Below are positions 44,946 to 53,969 of a DNA stretch of 64,000 bases, in pieces. This DNA comes from Gammaproteobacteria bacterium HGW-Gammaproteobacteria-15 (lineage in GTDB: Bacteria > Pseudomonadota > Gammaproteobacteria > Enterobacterales > Alteromonadaceae): assembly GCA_002840125.1 (NCBI GenBank), contig PGZF01000003.1:496001-560000 (forward strand), read 5' to 3'. The position numbers were made by a program, and so were the translations under genes. Positions within the stretch are counted from its first letter, which is position 1; every line of letters begins with the position of its first letter. The notes below the pieces were generated by a model. That model had not been told where the DNA came from. It was given only the letters and a program-made list of their open reading frames with translations, and did not search any database.

Positions 44946-46856
44946 TTAAGGCTGATTAACCAGGCCCTTGCTTGTCATTAGTTGGGCAATTTCGGCTACG
45001 CTGGCCGGGTCGTCTATGGTTGACGGTACGCTGTACTCGCTTCCATCTGCAATTTGCCGCAGCAATTTACGTAAAATTTTGCCGCTGCGGGTTTTGGGCA
45101 GGCGTTTTACCACTATGGCTTTTTTAAAACAGGCCAGGGCGCCTATTTCCTGCCGCACCATAGCTACCAGTTCGGCTTCAAGTATGGTTTCGTCAATCTC
45201 TACACCGTTTTTCAGCAGTACCAGTGCCAGCGGTTGCTGGCCTTTAATGGCCTCGTGAATGCCAATAACACAGCATTCGGCAATGGCCGGATGGTCAGCA
45301 ACTATTTGTTCCATTTCCCCGGTAGATAAGCGGTGCCCGGCAACGTTTATAACATCATCAGTGCGGCCCATAACAAACAGATAGCCGTCTTCGTCAATAT
45401 AACCGCCATCACCGCTGGCGTAGTAGCCGGGGAAGCTATCCAGGTAACCGGCAATAAAACGCTCGTCGTTACCCCAGATAGTGGTTAAACAGCCCGGTGG
45501 CAATGGCAGTGCTATGGCGATAAAGCCCTGCTCATTAGCGCGCAGTGCTTTGCCGCTGTCGTCCAGTATTTGCACGTTAAAGCCCGGCACCGGCACGGTA
45601 GCTGAACCGGGTTTGGCGCTCATTAACTCCAGCCCGGCCGGGTTGGCGGCAATGGGCCAGCCGGTTTCAGTTTGCCACCAGTGATCGATGACCGGTTTTT
45701 GCAGTTTTTCGGCTACCCACTGGTAGGTGGCCGGGTCCAGCCGTTCACCGGCAACAAACACGGCGCGCAGGGCGGATAAATCATAGCGCTGCAGTGCAGC
45801 GTCCGGGTCTTCTTTACGAATAGCCCGAAACGCGGTTGGTGCGGCAAATAAAATATTAACCTTATACTCGGCACATACGCGCCAGAAGGCTCCGGCATCG
45901 GGGGTAAACACCGGTTTGCCTTCGTACAATATGCTGGTGCAGCCGGCAATCAGCGGACCGTACACAATATAAGAGTGGCCGACTACCCAGCCGACATCAG
46001 AGGCAGCCCAGAACACATCGCCCGGTTTGGCGTTATACACCGCCTGCATACTGTAATTAAGCGCTACCGCGTGGCCGCCGTTGTCGCGCACTACACCTTT
46101 GGGCTTGCCTGTGGTGCCAGACGTATACAGCACATATAACGGATCAGTCGCTTTTACCGGCACACAGGGCGCGCTTTCTGCTGCGGCCATGGCCTGGCGC
46201 CAGTCCAGATCGCGGCCGCTTTGCATTGTTGCTAGCAGTTGTGGCCGCTGATAAATAACGCAGTGTTGTGGTTTATGCTCCGCTTTGCTGATGGCGTCAT
46301 CCAGCAGCGGTTTGTAGGCGATGAGTTTGCTGATCTCAATACCGCAGGACGCACTTACCACCACTTTGGGTTTGGCGTCGTCTATACGCATAGCCAGTTC
46401 ATGGGCTGAAAAACCGCCAAACACCACAGAATGCACTGCGCCTAAACGCGCCACCGCCAGCATGGCAATGGCGGCTTGTGGGATCATCGGCATATAAATA
46501 ACTACGCGGTCGCTTTTGCTAACCCCCAAAGCTTTTAACACTCCGGCAAATTGCGCCACTTCATCGCGCAGTTCGCGGTAGCTAAATTGCTGCTTGCGGT
46601 TGGTTACCGGTGAGTCGTAAATCAGCGCGGTTTGTTCGCCACGGCCTTGTTCAATGTGTATGTCCAGTGCCAGATAAGCCGTGTTAAGCACGCCGTCGCT
46701 AAACCACTGATAATGATGTGCATCTTGTTGCTGCAATACAGTGCGTGGTGTTTTGTACCAATTAAGCTTGGCGGCCTGCTGCTGCCAGAACGGTTCGGGG
46801 GCGTTAATGGCGCGTTGGTATTCGTTGTGATAGGGGCTGTTGGCTGTGCTGGCCAT
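44946..46856 (-). CDS. prpE: Propionyl-CoA synthetase
   Basis: The 636-residue AMP-forming acyl-CoA synthetase activates propionate (and acetate) to the CoA ester. The AMP/ATP motif YTSGTTGKPKGVVRDNGGH, HWWQTETGWP, YYASGDGGY and the C-terminal acetylation-site lysine region RLPKTRSGKILRK are present. The VVRDNGGH variant and length point to PrpE over acetyl-CoA synthetase. It is cytoplasmic and stands alone, divergent from arfB; no prpBCD genes are in view. Confidence 0.9.
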   Translation of the reverse strand: MASTANSPYHNEYQRAINAPEPFWQQQAAKLNWYKTPRTVLQQQDAHHYQWFSDGVLNTAYLALDIHIEQGRGEQTALIYDSPVTNRKQQFSYRELRDEVAQFAGVLKALGVSKSDRVVIYMPMIPQAAIAMLAVARLGAVHSVVFGGFSAHELAMRIDDAKPKVVVSASCGIEISKLIAYKPLLDDAISKAEHKPQHCVIYQRPQLLATMQSGRDLDWRQAMAAAESAPCVPVKATDPLYVLYTSGTTGKPKGVVRDNGGHAVALNYSMQAVYNAKPGDVFWAASDVGWVVGHSYIVYGPLIAGCTSILYEGKPVFTPDAGAFWRVCAEYKVNILFAAPTAFRAIRKEDPDAALQRYDLSALRAVFVAGERLDPATYQWVAEKLQKPVIDHWWQTETGWPIAANPAGLELMSAKPGSATVPVPGFNVQILDDSGKALRANEQGFIAIALPLPPGCLTTIWGNDERFIAGYLDSFPGYYASGDGGYIDEDGYLFVMGRTDDVINVAGHRLSTGEMEQIVADHPAIAECCVIGIHEAIKGQQPLALVLLKNGVEIDETILEAELVAMVRQEIGALACFKKAIVVKRLPKTRSGKILRKLLRQIADGSEYSVPSTIDDPASVAEIAQLMTSKGLVNQP

Positions 46857-47053
46857 GTTGGTATCCTTACGTCGGTAGCATTAACGACAATGGTATTACT
46901 GTAGCTAAAATTTGCAGTTAACGAACTTAGACTTAAGGTGCATAGACTTTAGGCGTATATCACAAAGTAGTATCGATATTGGTCGTTAAACTTGTGTCAA
47001 AGTGGTGCTTGTGGTCTGATCGGGGTATTAACGCAGCAACTGATAGCGACAGC

Positions 47054-47473
47054 ATGGCAATTCAGATTTCAGGTAGTGTGGTTCTTAATGACAATGAACT
47101 GGAATGGCAATTTATTCGCTCCAGCGGCGCCGGTGGCCAGCATGTTAATAAGGTGTCTACTGCGGCGCAGCTTATTTTTGATATTAACGCCTCCAGTTTG
47201 CCGCAGTTTTATAAAGATAAGCTGTTGGCTAAGTCAGACCATCGTATTACGCAAAGTGGCAAAATTATTATTAAATGCCAGCAAAGTCGCAGCCAGGAGA
47301 TGAACCGCGAGCAGGCATTAGCGCAGTTTGTTGAGCTGGTGCAATCAGCCGCCAGGGTGGCAAAAAAGCGGGTTGCTACCAAAGCTACCTATGGCAGCCA
47401 ACAGCGGCGGCTGGAACATAAAAAGCAGCGTGGTGCCACTAAGGCTCTACGCCAGGGGAAACCTACTATTTAG
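47054..47473 (+). CDS. arfB: Ribosome-rescue peptidyl-tRNA hydrolase ArfB
   Basis: This 139-residue protein matches ArfB/YaeJ (140). The RF-1-like domain carries the GGQ motif in [13 protein letters not shown], and the basic C-terminal tail (RVAKKRVATKATYGSQQRRLEHKKQRG) enters the empty mRNA channel to sense stalled ribosomes. I start at ATG 47054 (MAIQISGSVVLND); an upstream extension of 25 codons does not match the family. A structured repeat begins 23 nt after the stop. Confidence 0.94.
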   Translation: MAIQISGSVVLNDNELEWQFIRSSGAGGQHVNKVSTAAQLIFDINASSLPQFYKDKLLAKSDHRITQSGKIIIKCQQSRSQEMNREQALAQFVELVQSAARVAKKRVATKATYGSQQRRLEHKKQRGATKALRQGKPTI

Positions 47474-47495
47474 GTTTCCTGGATCTTCGCAGTGA

Positions 47496-47592
47496 GAGTC
47501 GACTTGCCCTAAGCAAACCGTTGAAGGCATGGATGCCTGAGTCGAGCCTACAGGGAAGTATTCACGGCGTGTTTGCGTGGGCAAGCCGACTC
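47496..47592 (+). repeat. Structured intergenic repeat, copy 3
   Basis: It has the core of copies 1 and 2, including GTATTCACGGCGTGTTTGCG. The closing stem GAGTCG/CGACTC and CTTGCCC/GGGCAAG is perfectly paired apart from one A-C mismatch that is also present in copy 2. It lies between converging arfB and dbpA. Confidence 0.88.
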
Positions 47593-47615
47593 GAATAGTA
47601 AGCAAGATTAAGCGA

Positions 47616-48998
47616 TTACAGTGCCCGGGCGCGGATACTTTTGCCTTTAATTTTACCCTGCTGGATCAGCTGCAGTGCCAGCTTTACTGCTGTACGTTTT
47701 ACCGCGACAAAGCTCCAGATATCGTGCAGCTGAATTTTACCCAAGTCGTCATTGCTCAGCTGTTTGCTGGCAGTGAGGGCGCCAACAATATCACCGGCAC
47801 GGATTTTATGTTTTTTACCGCCATCCAGTTGCAGTGTGGCCATTAATGGCTTAGCTGGTTTTACCGCGGCAATATCTACAACCGGTAGTTCAGCGGCATC
47901 AATTTTAATACCTAAGCCATCTTCCAGCGGGAGCAGTTTGCCGGCATCACTGGTGGTAAATAAACTGAGCGCAATACCACTTTGGCCGGCGCGGCCGGTG
48001 CGGCCAATACGGTGGGTGTGGGTGTCGGCATCGTGCGCCAGCTGGTAGTTAAATACTGCATCGACACTACTGATATCCAAACCGCGGGCAGCAACGTCGG
48101 TCGCCACTAAAATACAGGCGCTGCCATTGGCAAACTGCACCAGGGTTTGGTCACGATCTTTTTGTTCCATATCGCCATGCAGTGCCAGTACGCTAAAACC
48201 AAACTGATGCAGCGCATCGGCAACGTCTTGTGTTTCACGCTTGGTATTACAAAACACCATACTGCTTTGGCCCTGATACTGCAGTAATAAGGTACGCAGT
48301 GCACTTAAGCGGGCGTTATTGTCGGCCACCTGGAAAAACTGCTGCTGTATACTGCTGGTATTGTGCTGCTCGGCTACCGTTACCTGCAGCGGGTTGGTTA
48401 GCAGGCGCTCACTTAGCTTGGCAATAGCGCTGGGATAGGTGGCACTGAACAACAGTGTTTGGCGCTTAGCCGGCGCTTTAGCGATAACATTATCTAAATC
48501 GGCCTGAAAACCCATTTCCAGCATGCGGTCGGCTTCGTCCAGCACCAGCGTGGTTAAATCGTCCAGGTTTAGCCGGCCTTTGTCTAAATGATCAACCACC
48601 CGGCCCGGCGTGCCAACAATAATATGGGCGCCGTGTTCCAGGGAGCCAATTTGCGGGCCAATTGGCACGCCACCGCACAGCGTAAGAATTTTAATATTGT
48701 GAATACTACGCGCCAGTTTACGCAGCTCTGCCGCCACCTGATCGGCCAGTTCGCGCGTGGGGCACAGCACCAGTGTTTGTACACGGAAATATTTAACATC
48801 TAATTTAGCCAGCAGTCCTAAACCAAACGCAGCCGTTTTGCCTGAACCGGTTTTAGCCTGGCCGATAACATCCTGCCCGGCCAGAATTGCCGGCAGTGCC
48901 TGCGCCTGAATGGCTGTCATGGCACTGTAGCCTAAATCGTTAAGATTACTCACTAAAGCTTCGGGTAAATTCAGGCTGGAAAAAGAGGTGTTGCTCAT
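47616..48998 (-). CDS. dbpA: ATP-dependent RNA helicase DbpA
   Basis: The 460-residue DEAD-box helicase is close to E. coli DbpA (457). It has GQAKTGSGKTAAFGL, PTRELADQV, TPGR, LDEADRMLEMGF, SATYP and HRIGRTGRAGQ. The C-terminal ~75 residues (RAGDIVGALTASKQLSNDDLGKI) are the DbpA RNA-binding domain that recognises hairpin 92 of 23S rRNA, making it a 50S-assembly factor. I start at ATG 48998 (MSNTSFSSLNLP), with GGAG 8 nt upstream; 25 extra codons upstream are unlikely. Confidence 0.95.
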   Translation of the reverse strand: MSNTSFSSLNLPEALVSNLNDLGYSAMTAIQAQALPAILAGQDVIGQAKTGSGKTAAFGLGLLAKLDVKYFRVQTLVLCPTRELADQVAAELRKLARSIHNIKILTLCGGVPIGPQIGSLEHGAHIIVGTPGRVVDHLDKGRLNLDDLTTLVLDEADRMLEMGFQADLDNVIAKAPAKRQTLLFSATYPSAIAKLSERLLTNPLQVTVAEQHNTSSIQQQFFQVADNNARLSALRTLLLQYQGQSSMVFCNTKRETQDVADALHQFGFSVLALHGDMEQKDRDQTLVQFANGSACILVATDVAARGLDISSVDAVFNYQLAHDADTHTHRIGRTGRAGQSGIALSLFTTSDAGKLLPLEDGLGIKIDAAELPVVDIAAVKPAKPLMATLQLDGGKKHKIRAGDIVGALTASKQLSNDDLGKIQLHDIWSFVAVKRTAVKLALQLIQQGKIKGKSIRARAL

Positions 48999-49135
48999 GC
49001 TGGTGCTCCGCAAAATAAAAAACTGCGGGCCTTGGCCTGCAAAAGGGGCGGCATTGTAACAGAACGGCAGCACTTTGCATCAGGCACTGCTGCAATTTTC
49101 AGCAAGGCAGAGTACTGCCTTGCTGATCACCGGGT

Positions 49136-50455
49136 TTATTTTTTCGGCATTAAATCCAGCAAAGCGATCACAGTGGCTTCCACGCCCTTGGTTACCGCAG
49201 GTTGTGGGCTGATTTTAAACAGCGGGCTGTGGTGGCTGGGTACTGCCGGGCCACCGGCTTTCTCGGCGGCAAAAGCTTCAGCCGGTGTGCCACCTACGGC
49301 AAAGTAAGTACTGGGGATATACGGCTTAGTGGTAAAAAACGGGAAGTCTTCTGCACCCATACCTAAGCGTTTGTAGTTTTCATCAAATACCGGTTCGCCC
49401 ATTTTAGCCGCCCAGGCCTTTTTCAGCCGTTGTGTTAGCGGAATATCGTTCACGGTAGGTGGGGTGGGCTCGTCGGTAATGCGTACTTCAGGTAACTTAT
49501 CTTCCGGCAAACCGGCTGCCCGGCCTAAGTTTTCCGCTACCCGTTTGATGGCAGTGATTAAATACTCCCGCGTTTCCCAATTGTCGTTACGCACGGTTAG
49601 CTGTAAGTGGGCTTTATCGGAAATAATATTGTGCTTGGTGCCGCTGTGAAAGGCGCCTACGGTAATTAATGCCGGCTCTTTGGGGGCTATTTCACGGCTG
49701 ACGATGGTTTGCAGTGCCAGTACAATTTGTGCGCCCAGCACTATAGGATCTTTACCGCGGTGCGGGCTGGCGCCATGAGCCCCCACGCCATGCACAATAA
49801 TATCCACGCTGTCTACGCCAGAGTAGGGCGAGCCTTCTACTGCGACAATTTTGCCGGTTTCAATTTCAGATGAAACATGAAACGCCAGCGCGTAATCGGG
49901 CTGACCAAAGCGGCCCCAGATATTGTCCTGCATCATGCCTTTGGCGCCGCCAACCCGCTCTTCTGCCGGTTGGCCCACCAGCATCAGGGTGCCGGACCAT
50001 TGGTCTTTCATCGCCGCCATGCGCCTTGCGGTACCTACCAGGCTGGTAATATGCACGTCGTGGCCACAGGCATGCATAACGTATACTTCATTACCGTCCC
50101 AGTCGGTTTGTTTCGCTTTAGAGGCATAAGCCAGGCCGGATTTTTCTTCTACCGGCAGGCCATCCATATCGGCACGCATCATTACCAGTGGGCCCGGGCC
50201 GTTTTTCAGCATGGCTACCACACCGGTTTTGCCTACGCCTTCGGTAACGTCAAAACCGGCATCACGCAGCTCTTTTGCCAGGCGCTTAGCGGTTTGGGTT
50301 TCCATATGAGACAGTTCAGGATTTTGGTGAAAGTGGGTGAACAGCGCGCCCAGATGTTGCTGGTAATCTTGCTGAATTTGTTCAGGTAAGGAATTTGCGG
50401 CCACAGCACTGAGGCTGCTTAAGCAAAGTAAACTGGCCAGAAGCGTTTTTTTCAT
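49136..50455 (-). CDS. Exported M20 family amidohydrolase
   Basis: This 439-residue metallo-amidohydrolase has a signal peptide (MKKTLLASLLCLSSLSAVAA). The M20D metal site includes HACGHDVHITSLVG, VGQPAEERVGGAKGM and the dimerisation lid region GVGAHGASPHRGKDPI. The family includes hippurate hydrolases, N-acyl-amino-acid deacylases and indole-acetyl-amino acid hydrolases; the exported location implies periplasmic substrate scavenging, but the substrate is not determined. It is a single gene between dbpA and the bactofilin gene. Confidence 0.9.
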   Translation of the reverse strand: MKKTLLASLLCLSSLSAVAANSLPEQIQQDYQQHLGALFTHFHQNPELSHMETQTAKRLAKELRDAGFDVTEGVGKTGVVAMLKNGPGPLVMMRADMDGLPVEEKSGLAYASKAKQTDWDGNEVYVMHACGHDVHITSLVGTARRMAAMKDQWSGTLMLVGQPAEERVGGAKGMMQDNIWGRFGQPDYALAFHVSSEIETGKIVAVEGSPYSGVDSVDIIVHGVGAHGASPHRGKDPIVLGAQIVLALQTIVSREIAPKEPALITVGAFHSGTKHNIISDKAHLQLTVRNDNWETREYLITAIKRVAENLGRAAGLPEDKLPEVRITDEPTPPTVNDIPLTQRLKKAWAAKMGEPVFDENYKRLGMGAEDFPFFTTKPYIPSTYFAVGGTPAEAFAAEKAGGPAVPSHHSPLFKISPQPAVTKGVEATVIALLDLMPKK

Positions 50456-50550
50456 TGTTATACCGCCGTTAAGTTTAAGTACGTTATCAACTTAACGGCG
50501 TAATGAAAAAAACACCAGCCTTTGCGACCAACGGCCAAGGTTGGGCGGTA

Positions 50551-50985
50551 TTAACCGGTTTCGGTTTTGCTCTCCAGCGATGGAGTACTACGCTCACCAG
50601 CTTCAGTTTTAGGCAGGCTAATGACTTGCTCGGTAGTGGTAGGCATGGTTTTACCAATAAAGCTGCCGCCGCGCTCAATGCTTAAATCATCGCAATGGAT
50701 CACGCCATGCGCTTTACCTTGTGGCAGTATTTCTACCGTATTGGCAAAGCAATCGCCTTCAAATAAACCGTTAATAATCACTTTGTCGGCAGTAAGCTCG
50801 CCTTTTATGCGGCCGGTGCCACTGATCACTAAGGTTTTTTCGCTGACAATTTTACCCTCGACATAACCATCTACCTGCATATCGCAGCTTAATCGGAGAC
50901 TGCCGTTAACTGTGCATCCTTGTGCCACGACAGTTGTAACTGCGTGCTTGCTTTGGTTTCCAGCATGCTGACTAAAGAATCCCAT
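50551..50985 (-). CDS. Bactofilin
   Basis: The 144-residue polymer-forming cytoskeletal protein has a central bactofilin beta-helix domain (~20-115): VVAQGCTVNGSLRLSCD, VDGYVEGKI, GELTADKVIINGLFEGD, IHCDDLSIERGGSFIGK. Flanking tails are disordered. A near-perfect AAGGAG 7 nt upstream supports the ATG at 50985, even though this makes the gene overlap the M23 peptidase gene by 97 nt. Bactofilins scaffold peptidoglycan enzymes, often encoded beside an M23 peptidase. Confidence 0.93.
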   Translation of the reverse strand: MGFFSQHAGNQSKHAVTTVVAQGCTVNGSLRLSCDMQVDGYVEGKIVSEKTLVISGTGRIKGELTADKVIINGLFEGDCFANTVEILPQGKAHGVIHCDDLSIERGGSFIGKTMPTTTEQVISLPKTEAGERSTPSLESKTETG

Positions 50986-51839
50986 TTAATGCTCCTTTCC
51001 TTCTCAAACACCAGATCGAAATTAGTGGCATCCCAGTCCATAAAGCTTTGCGGATTAAGAGCCCGATCAAGGAAATGTACTTCGTAATGTAAATGCGGTG
51101 CGGTAGATAAACCGGTATTGCCTGAGGTGGCGATTAGCTCACCTTTGTGCACAAAGTGGCCACTTTTTACTTTAAAAGAGTCAAGATGTGCATAAAGCGT
51201 TGAAAAACCAAAAGCATGGCGAATTTTTAACAGGTTGCCGTAGCCTTGTTTATTAGACAGAACAACTTCAACCACGCCATCAGCCGGTGCATAAATAGGC
51301 GTGCCGCGGCTGGCGGATAAGTCTACCCCTTTATGGTGCTGTTGTTTGCCAATAATAGGGTGTTCACGCACACCAAAGCGTGATGAGCGGCGTCTGAACT
51401 CCAGCGGCGAGCCATTGGGTACCAGTTGCAGCATGGCCTGGCGCGCTGCCGAGTTTACGCTGGCGGTATCAAGCCGGTTTTCTAAATTTTGTGGATATTG
51501 CTGTTCTAACCCCAGCGCCAGTTCAATTTCGCCCACCCGGCTGGTAACCAGCAGCATTTCATCCTGCTTGGCACTAAGTTCCAACTCAAGTTGCTGTTTG
51601 CTGTTATTAAGCTCATCAATCTCTGCCCGCAGGCTGGCGGCCTGTTCGGTAAGCGCTGTGCGCTGGTGCTGGCTTTTATCTACGGTGCGCAGCAGATAGT
51701 CTATAACGGCTGCAGTAATGATCAGGCCAAACAGCATTGCCCACATAGCAATAACGGCGTTGCGTTTAAACAGTTTGCTGACATTAAAATGGCGGGTCCC
51801 ATTGATGGTTGAGACAGAAATGATAATACGATCTTTCAT
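50889..51839 (-). CDS. Membrane-anchored M23 (LytM) peptidase
   Basis: The 316-residue protein has one membrane anchor (~29-50), a periplasmic coiled coil (~55-110) and a LytM domain (~150-262). Zn ligands are His169/Asp173 in QHHKGVDLS and His251 in HLHYEVH, with His218 and His249 catalytic, so an active DD-endopeptidase is expected. The tail beyond ~265 is shared in DNA with the start of the bactofilin gene. The arrangement matches cell-shape pairs such as LmdC-BacM or Csd1-CcmA (established for other taxa). Confidence 0.92.
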   Translation of the reverse strand: MKDRIIISVSTINGTRHFNVSKLFKRNAVIAMWAMLFGLIITAAVIDYLLRTVDKSQHQRTALTEQAASLRAEIDELNNSKQQLELELSAKQDEMLLVTSRVGEIELALGLEQQYPQNLENRLDTASVNSAARQAMLQLVPNGSPLEFRRRSSRFGVREHPIIGKQQHHKGVDLSASRGTPIYAPADGVVEVVLSNKQGYGNLLKIRHAFGFSTLYAHLDSFKVKSGHFVHKGELIATSGNTGLSTAPHLHYEVHFLDRALNPQSFMDWDATNFDLVFEKERSIKWDSLVSMLETKASTQLQLSWHKDAQLTAVSD

Positions 51840-52084
51840 TCGGGCCGGTCGCTCTCAATGGAAAAAATTCTGACAGTCGGTAAAAATATGTGGCTTTGCG
51901 CTCAGTGTCAAGAATTTACTGCGGCTGCTAATAAGCTGTTGCTGGCGGGCAAAATGCACTTTGCCAAAGTGGAGGCTTGAGCTGAATTAAGTTTTTTGCC
52001 GTTAAGCAGGGTAAATACTGGGAAAAAAACAATCCTGTTGCTGGGAGTCGCCGGCCGTTGCCGGCCGGCATTTTTGTGCAGCTT

Positions 52085-52570
52085 TTAGTGGCCGGCGTGG
52101 CCATCTATGCCATGCACATGGCCATGGCTGAGCTCTTCTTCGGTGGCATCACGTACCAGCAGTACTTCAACATCAAAGCTTAAGTCGATGCCGGATAACG
52201 GGTGGTTACCGTCCACGACCACTTCATCTTCGGTTACTTCCAGTACAATAACTGATTGTTCGCGGCCATCCGGGCCTGCGGCACGAAAACGCATACCCAC
52301 GGCAACATCCATACCTTCAAACATGGTTTTGGGTACGGCTTGCGTGAGTGCATCATGGCGCTCGCCATAGGCCTCAGCAGCTGCAATATCGGCTTTAAAT
52401 TTGTCACCGGTTGTTTTGCCGGTCAACGCCTGTTCTAAACCCGGAATAAGTGAACCGTGGCCAAATAAGAAGACTAAAGGCTCGCCGCCAACGGAAGAAT
52501 CCAGTTCGTTACCCTGTGGATCGGTAACGGTGTAGTGCATGGCGACAACTTTGTCCTGAGATATGGTCAT
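52085..52570 (-). CDS. slyD: FKBP-type peptidyl-prolyl isomerase SlyD
   Basis: This 161-residue cytoplasmic folding factor has an FKBP domain interrupted by the insert-in-flap (residues ~65-130), with VFLFGHGSLIPGLEQAL and NHPLSGIDLSFDVEV. The tail HGHVHGIDGHAGH is His-rich but short and Cys-free compared with E. coli SlyD, so nickel delivery to hydrogenase may be weaker. Its stop lies 5 nt past a GC-rich palindrome. It is 10 nt downstream of ygfZ on the same strand. Confidence 0.93.
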   Translation of the reverse strand: MTISQDKVVAMHYTVTDPQGNELDSSVGGEPLVFLFGHGSLIPGLEQALTGKTTGDKFKADIAAAEAYGERHDALTQAVPKTMFEGMDVAVGMRFRAAGPDGREQSVIVLEVTEDEVVVDGNHPLSGIDLSFDVEVLLVRDATEEELSHGHVHGIDGHAGH

Positions 52571-52580
52571 GAAAACCTCT

Positions 52581-53549
52581 TTAATTTAACGAGTAAGGTA
52601 ACGGCACTATACGAAGTGCCGGGGCACTGTCGCTGCTAAGCCGTAATGAGTCTGCCGGTGTTATGTCGTTAGGTAATACCGCAATTAACCATAACTGGTT
52701 ATGAATGTTTGCTGCATTGACAACCTGGCCGCTCCGGCGCCAGTTCTCACCTAGTTGAATTTCTATATCAGTGCCAGCTTTTGGCACTTCGTCTGTGTCG
52801 GCTGTTAAAATGTACGCGGCTCTTTTATTACCGCCACGGTATTTTAGCCGGGCCACTGTTTCCTGGCCGATATAGCAGCCTTTGGTAAAACTAATGGCAT
52901 CTAAAGCTTGTAAGTTAAGCATTTGCGGCACAAATTCGCCAATTAAACCCTGTTCCAGATAACTAAAACCATGCTGAATATGCTGTGCCAGCCAGACGTT
53001 AGGTGCAGCAAACGGCAGTTTTTGTTGCATTAATTTTTGTGCTTCTGCTACCGGCATCAGCAGCATAAAATGATCAATTGCCAGCGCCAGCAGTAAGGCG
53101 CCATTATGCCGGGCCAGTTCACCGCGTTGCGGCAGCTTAAAGCCCAGCTGCGACACCAGTGTTGCTGCGTTTTCGCCACCCAGGCCAAATACAGCAAAAT
53201 GTTGCTGGCCGGCTTCAAAACTGACTTTAGAAAACACGCCAAATTTTTTCCACTGCGCGCCAGAGGCATTAAGCTCGTCCCGAAAGGCAATGCTGATAAG
53301 CTGCTGCGCATGGCTGACCAGATAAAACTGTGACCACATTTTACCTTTAGCGTCACAGTGGGCACCGTGCAGAAAATTATTGTCGTTTAGCTGATCTAAA
53401 TCACAGGTGGTTTGTCCCTGCAAATATTTGCGGTTGTCTGGCCCGCTTATTAGCAGGCTTTCAAATGCCGGTAGCGGTGAAATAAAAGCGCCCTGAACCT
53501 GAGTGGATAATGCGGCGTATTGTTCTGCTGTTAACCAGGATGTGTGCAT
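52581..53549 (-). CDS. ygfZ: tRNA-modifying / Fe-S repair protein YgfZ
   Basis: This 322-residue GcvT-fold folate-binding protein has the invariant motif KGCYIGQETVARLKYRG near residue 225, including the key Cys. YgfZ supports [4Fe-4S] proteins such as MiaB in the cytoplasm using tetrahydrofolate. It is divergent from sdhE, as in E. coli, where ygfZ faces ygfY(sdhE)-ygfX. slyD follows 10 nt later. Confidence 0.95.
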   Translation of the reverse strand: MHTSWLTAEQYAALSTQVQGAFISPLPAFESLLISGPDNRKYLQGQTTCDLDQLNDNNFLHGAHCDAKGKMWSQFYLVSHAQQLISIAFRDELNASGAQWKKFGVFSKVSFEAGQQHFAVFGLGGENAATLVSQLGFKLPQRGELARHNGALLLALAIDHFMLLMPVAEAQKLMQQKLPFAAPNVWLAQHIQHGFSYLEQGLIGEFVPQMLNLQALDAISFTKGCYIGQETVARLKYRGGNKRAAYILTADTDEVPKAGTDIEIQLGENWRRSGQVVNAANIHNQLWLIAVLPNDITPADSLRLSSDSAPALRIVPLPYSLN

Positions 53550-53717
53550 AGTGTGCCGTAGCGAAGCTCAGTATTAAAACGAATATTGCTATCATTGGGG
53601 GAAAGCCGGAAAAGCTCAACCCCGTTTGCTAATTTTTGTTAGAATCAGCCGCTATCCTGTCGGGTTCGGCATACCAAAGCGCCTTTTGCAAAGCAAAACT
53701 ATTTATAAAGGAAACAT

Positions 53718-53969
53718 ATGGCAGAGTTAATGATTAAACCAAGGTTACGCTGGGCGTGTCGTCGCGGCATGCTGGAGCTTGATGTATTGCTGGCGCCGTT
53801 TGTGGAAGACGGTTATGACGCGCTGACACTGCAGCAAAAACAGGATTTTGAGCGTTTACTGGCGTGTGATGATCCAGACCTATTTTCCTGGTTTATGGGC
53901 CATGCCAAATCGTCTGATACGGCTATTCAGGCGTTGATCCAGGTTATTCTGGATCGTGTCCGCGTATAA
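53718..53969 (+). CDS. sdhE: Succinate dehydrogenase assembly factor SdhE
   Basis: This 83-residue cytoplasmic protein is needed for covalent flavin attachment to SdhA and FrdA. The RGxxE motif is in CRRGMLELDVLL (residues ~13-24), and the five-helix layout matches the family (E. coli 88). GGAAAC lies upstream of the ATG. It overlaps ygfX by 14 nt. Confidence 0.95.
   Translation: MAELMIKPRLRWACRRGMLELDVLLAPFVEDGYDALTLQQKQDFERLLACDDPDLFSWFMGHAKSSDTAIQALIQVILDRVRV

Noticed and set aside
51858..51980. 40-codon plus-strand ORF with a CxxC (WLCAQCQ) upstream of the M23 gene
   Set aside because: Codons look plausible but there is no Shine-Dalgarno and no supporting neighbour; kept only as a note.
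52050..52075. GCCGGCC...GGCCGGC hairpin as the slyD terminator
   Set aside because: The T run is on the plus-strand side while slyD is on the minus strand; no plus-strand gene ends here.
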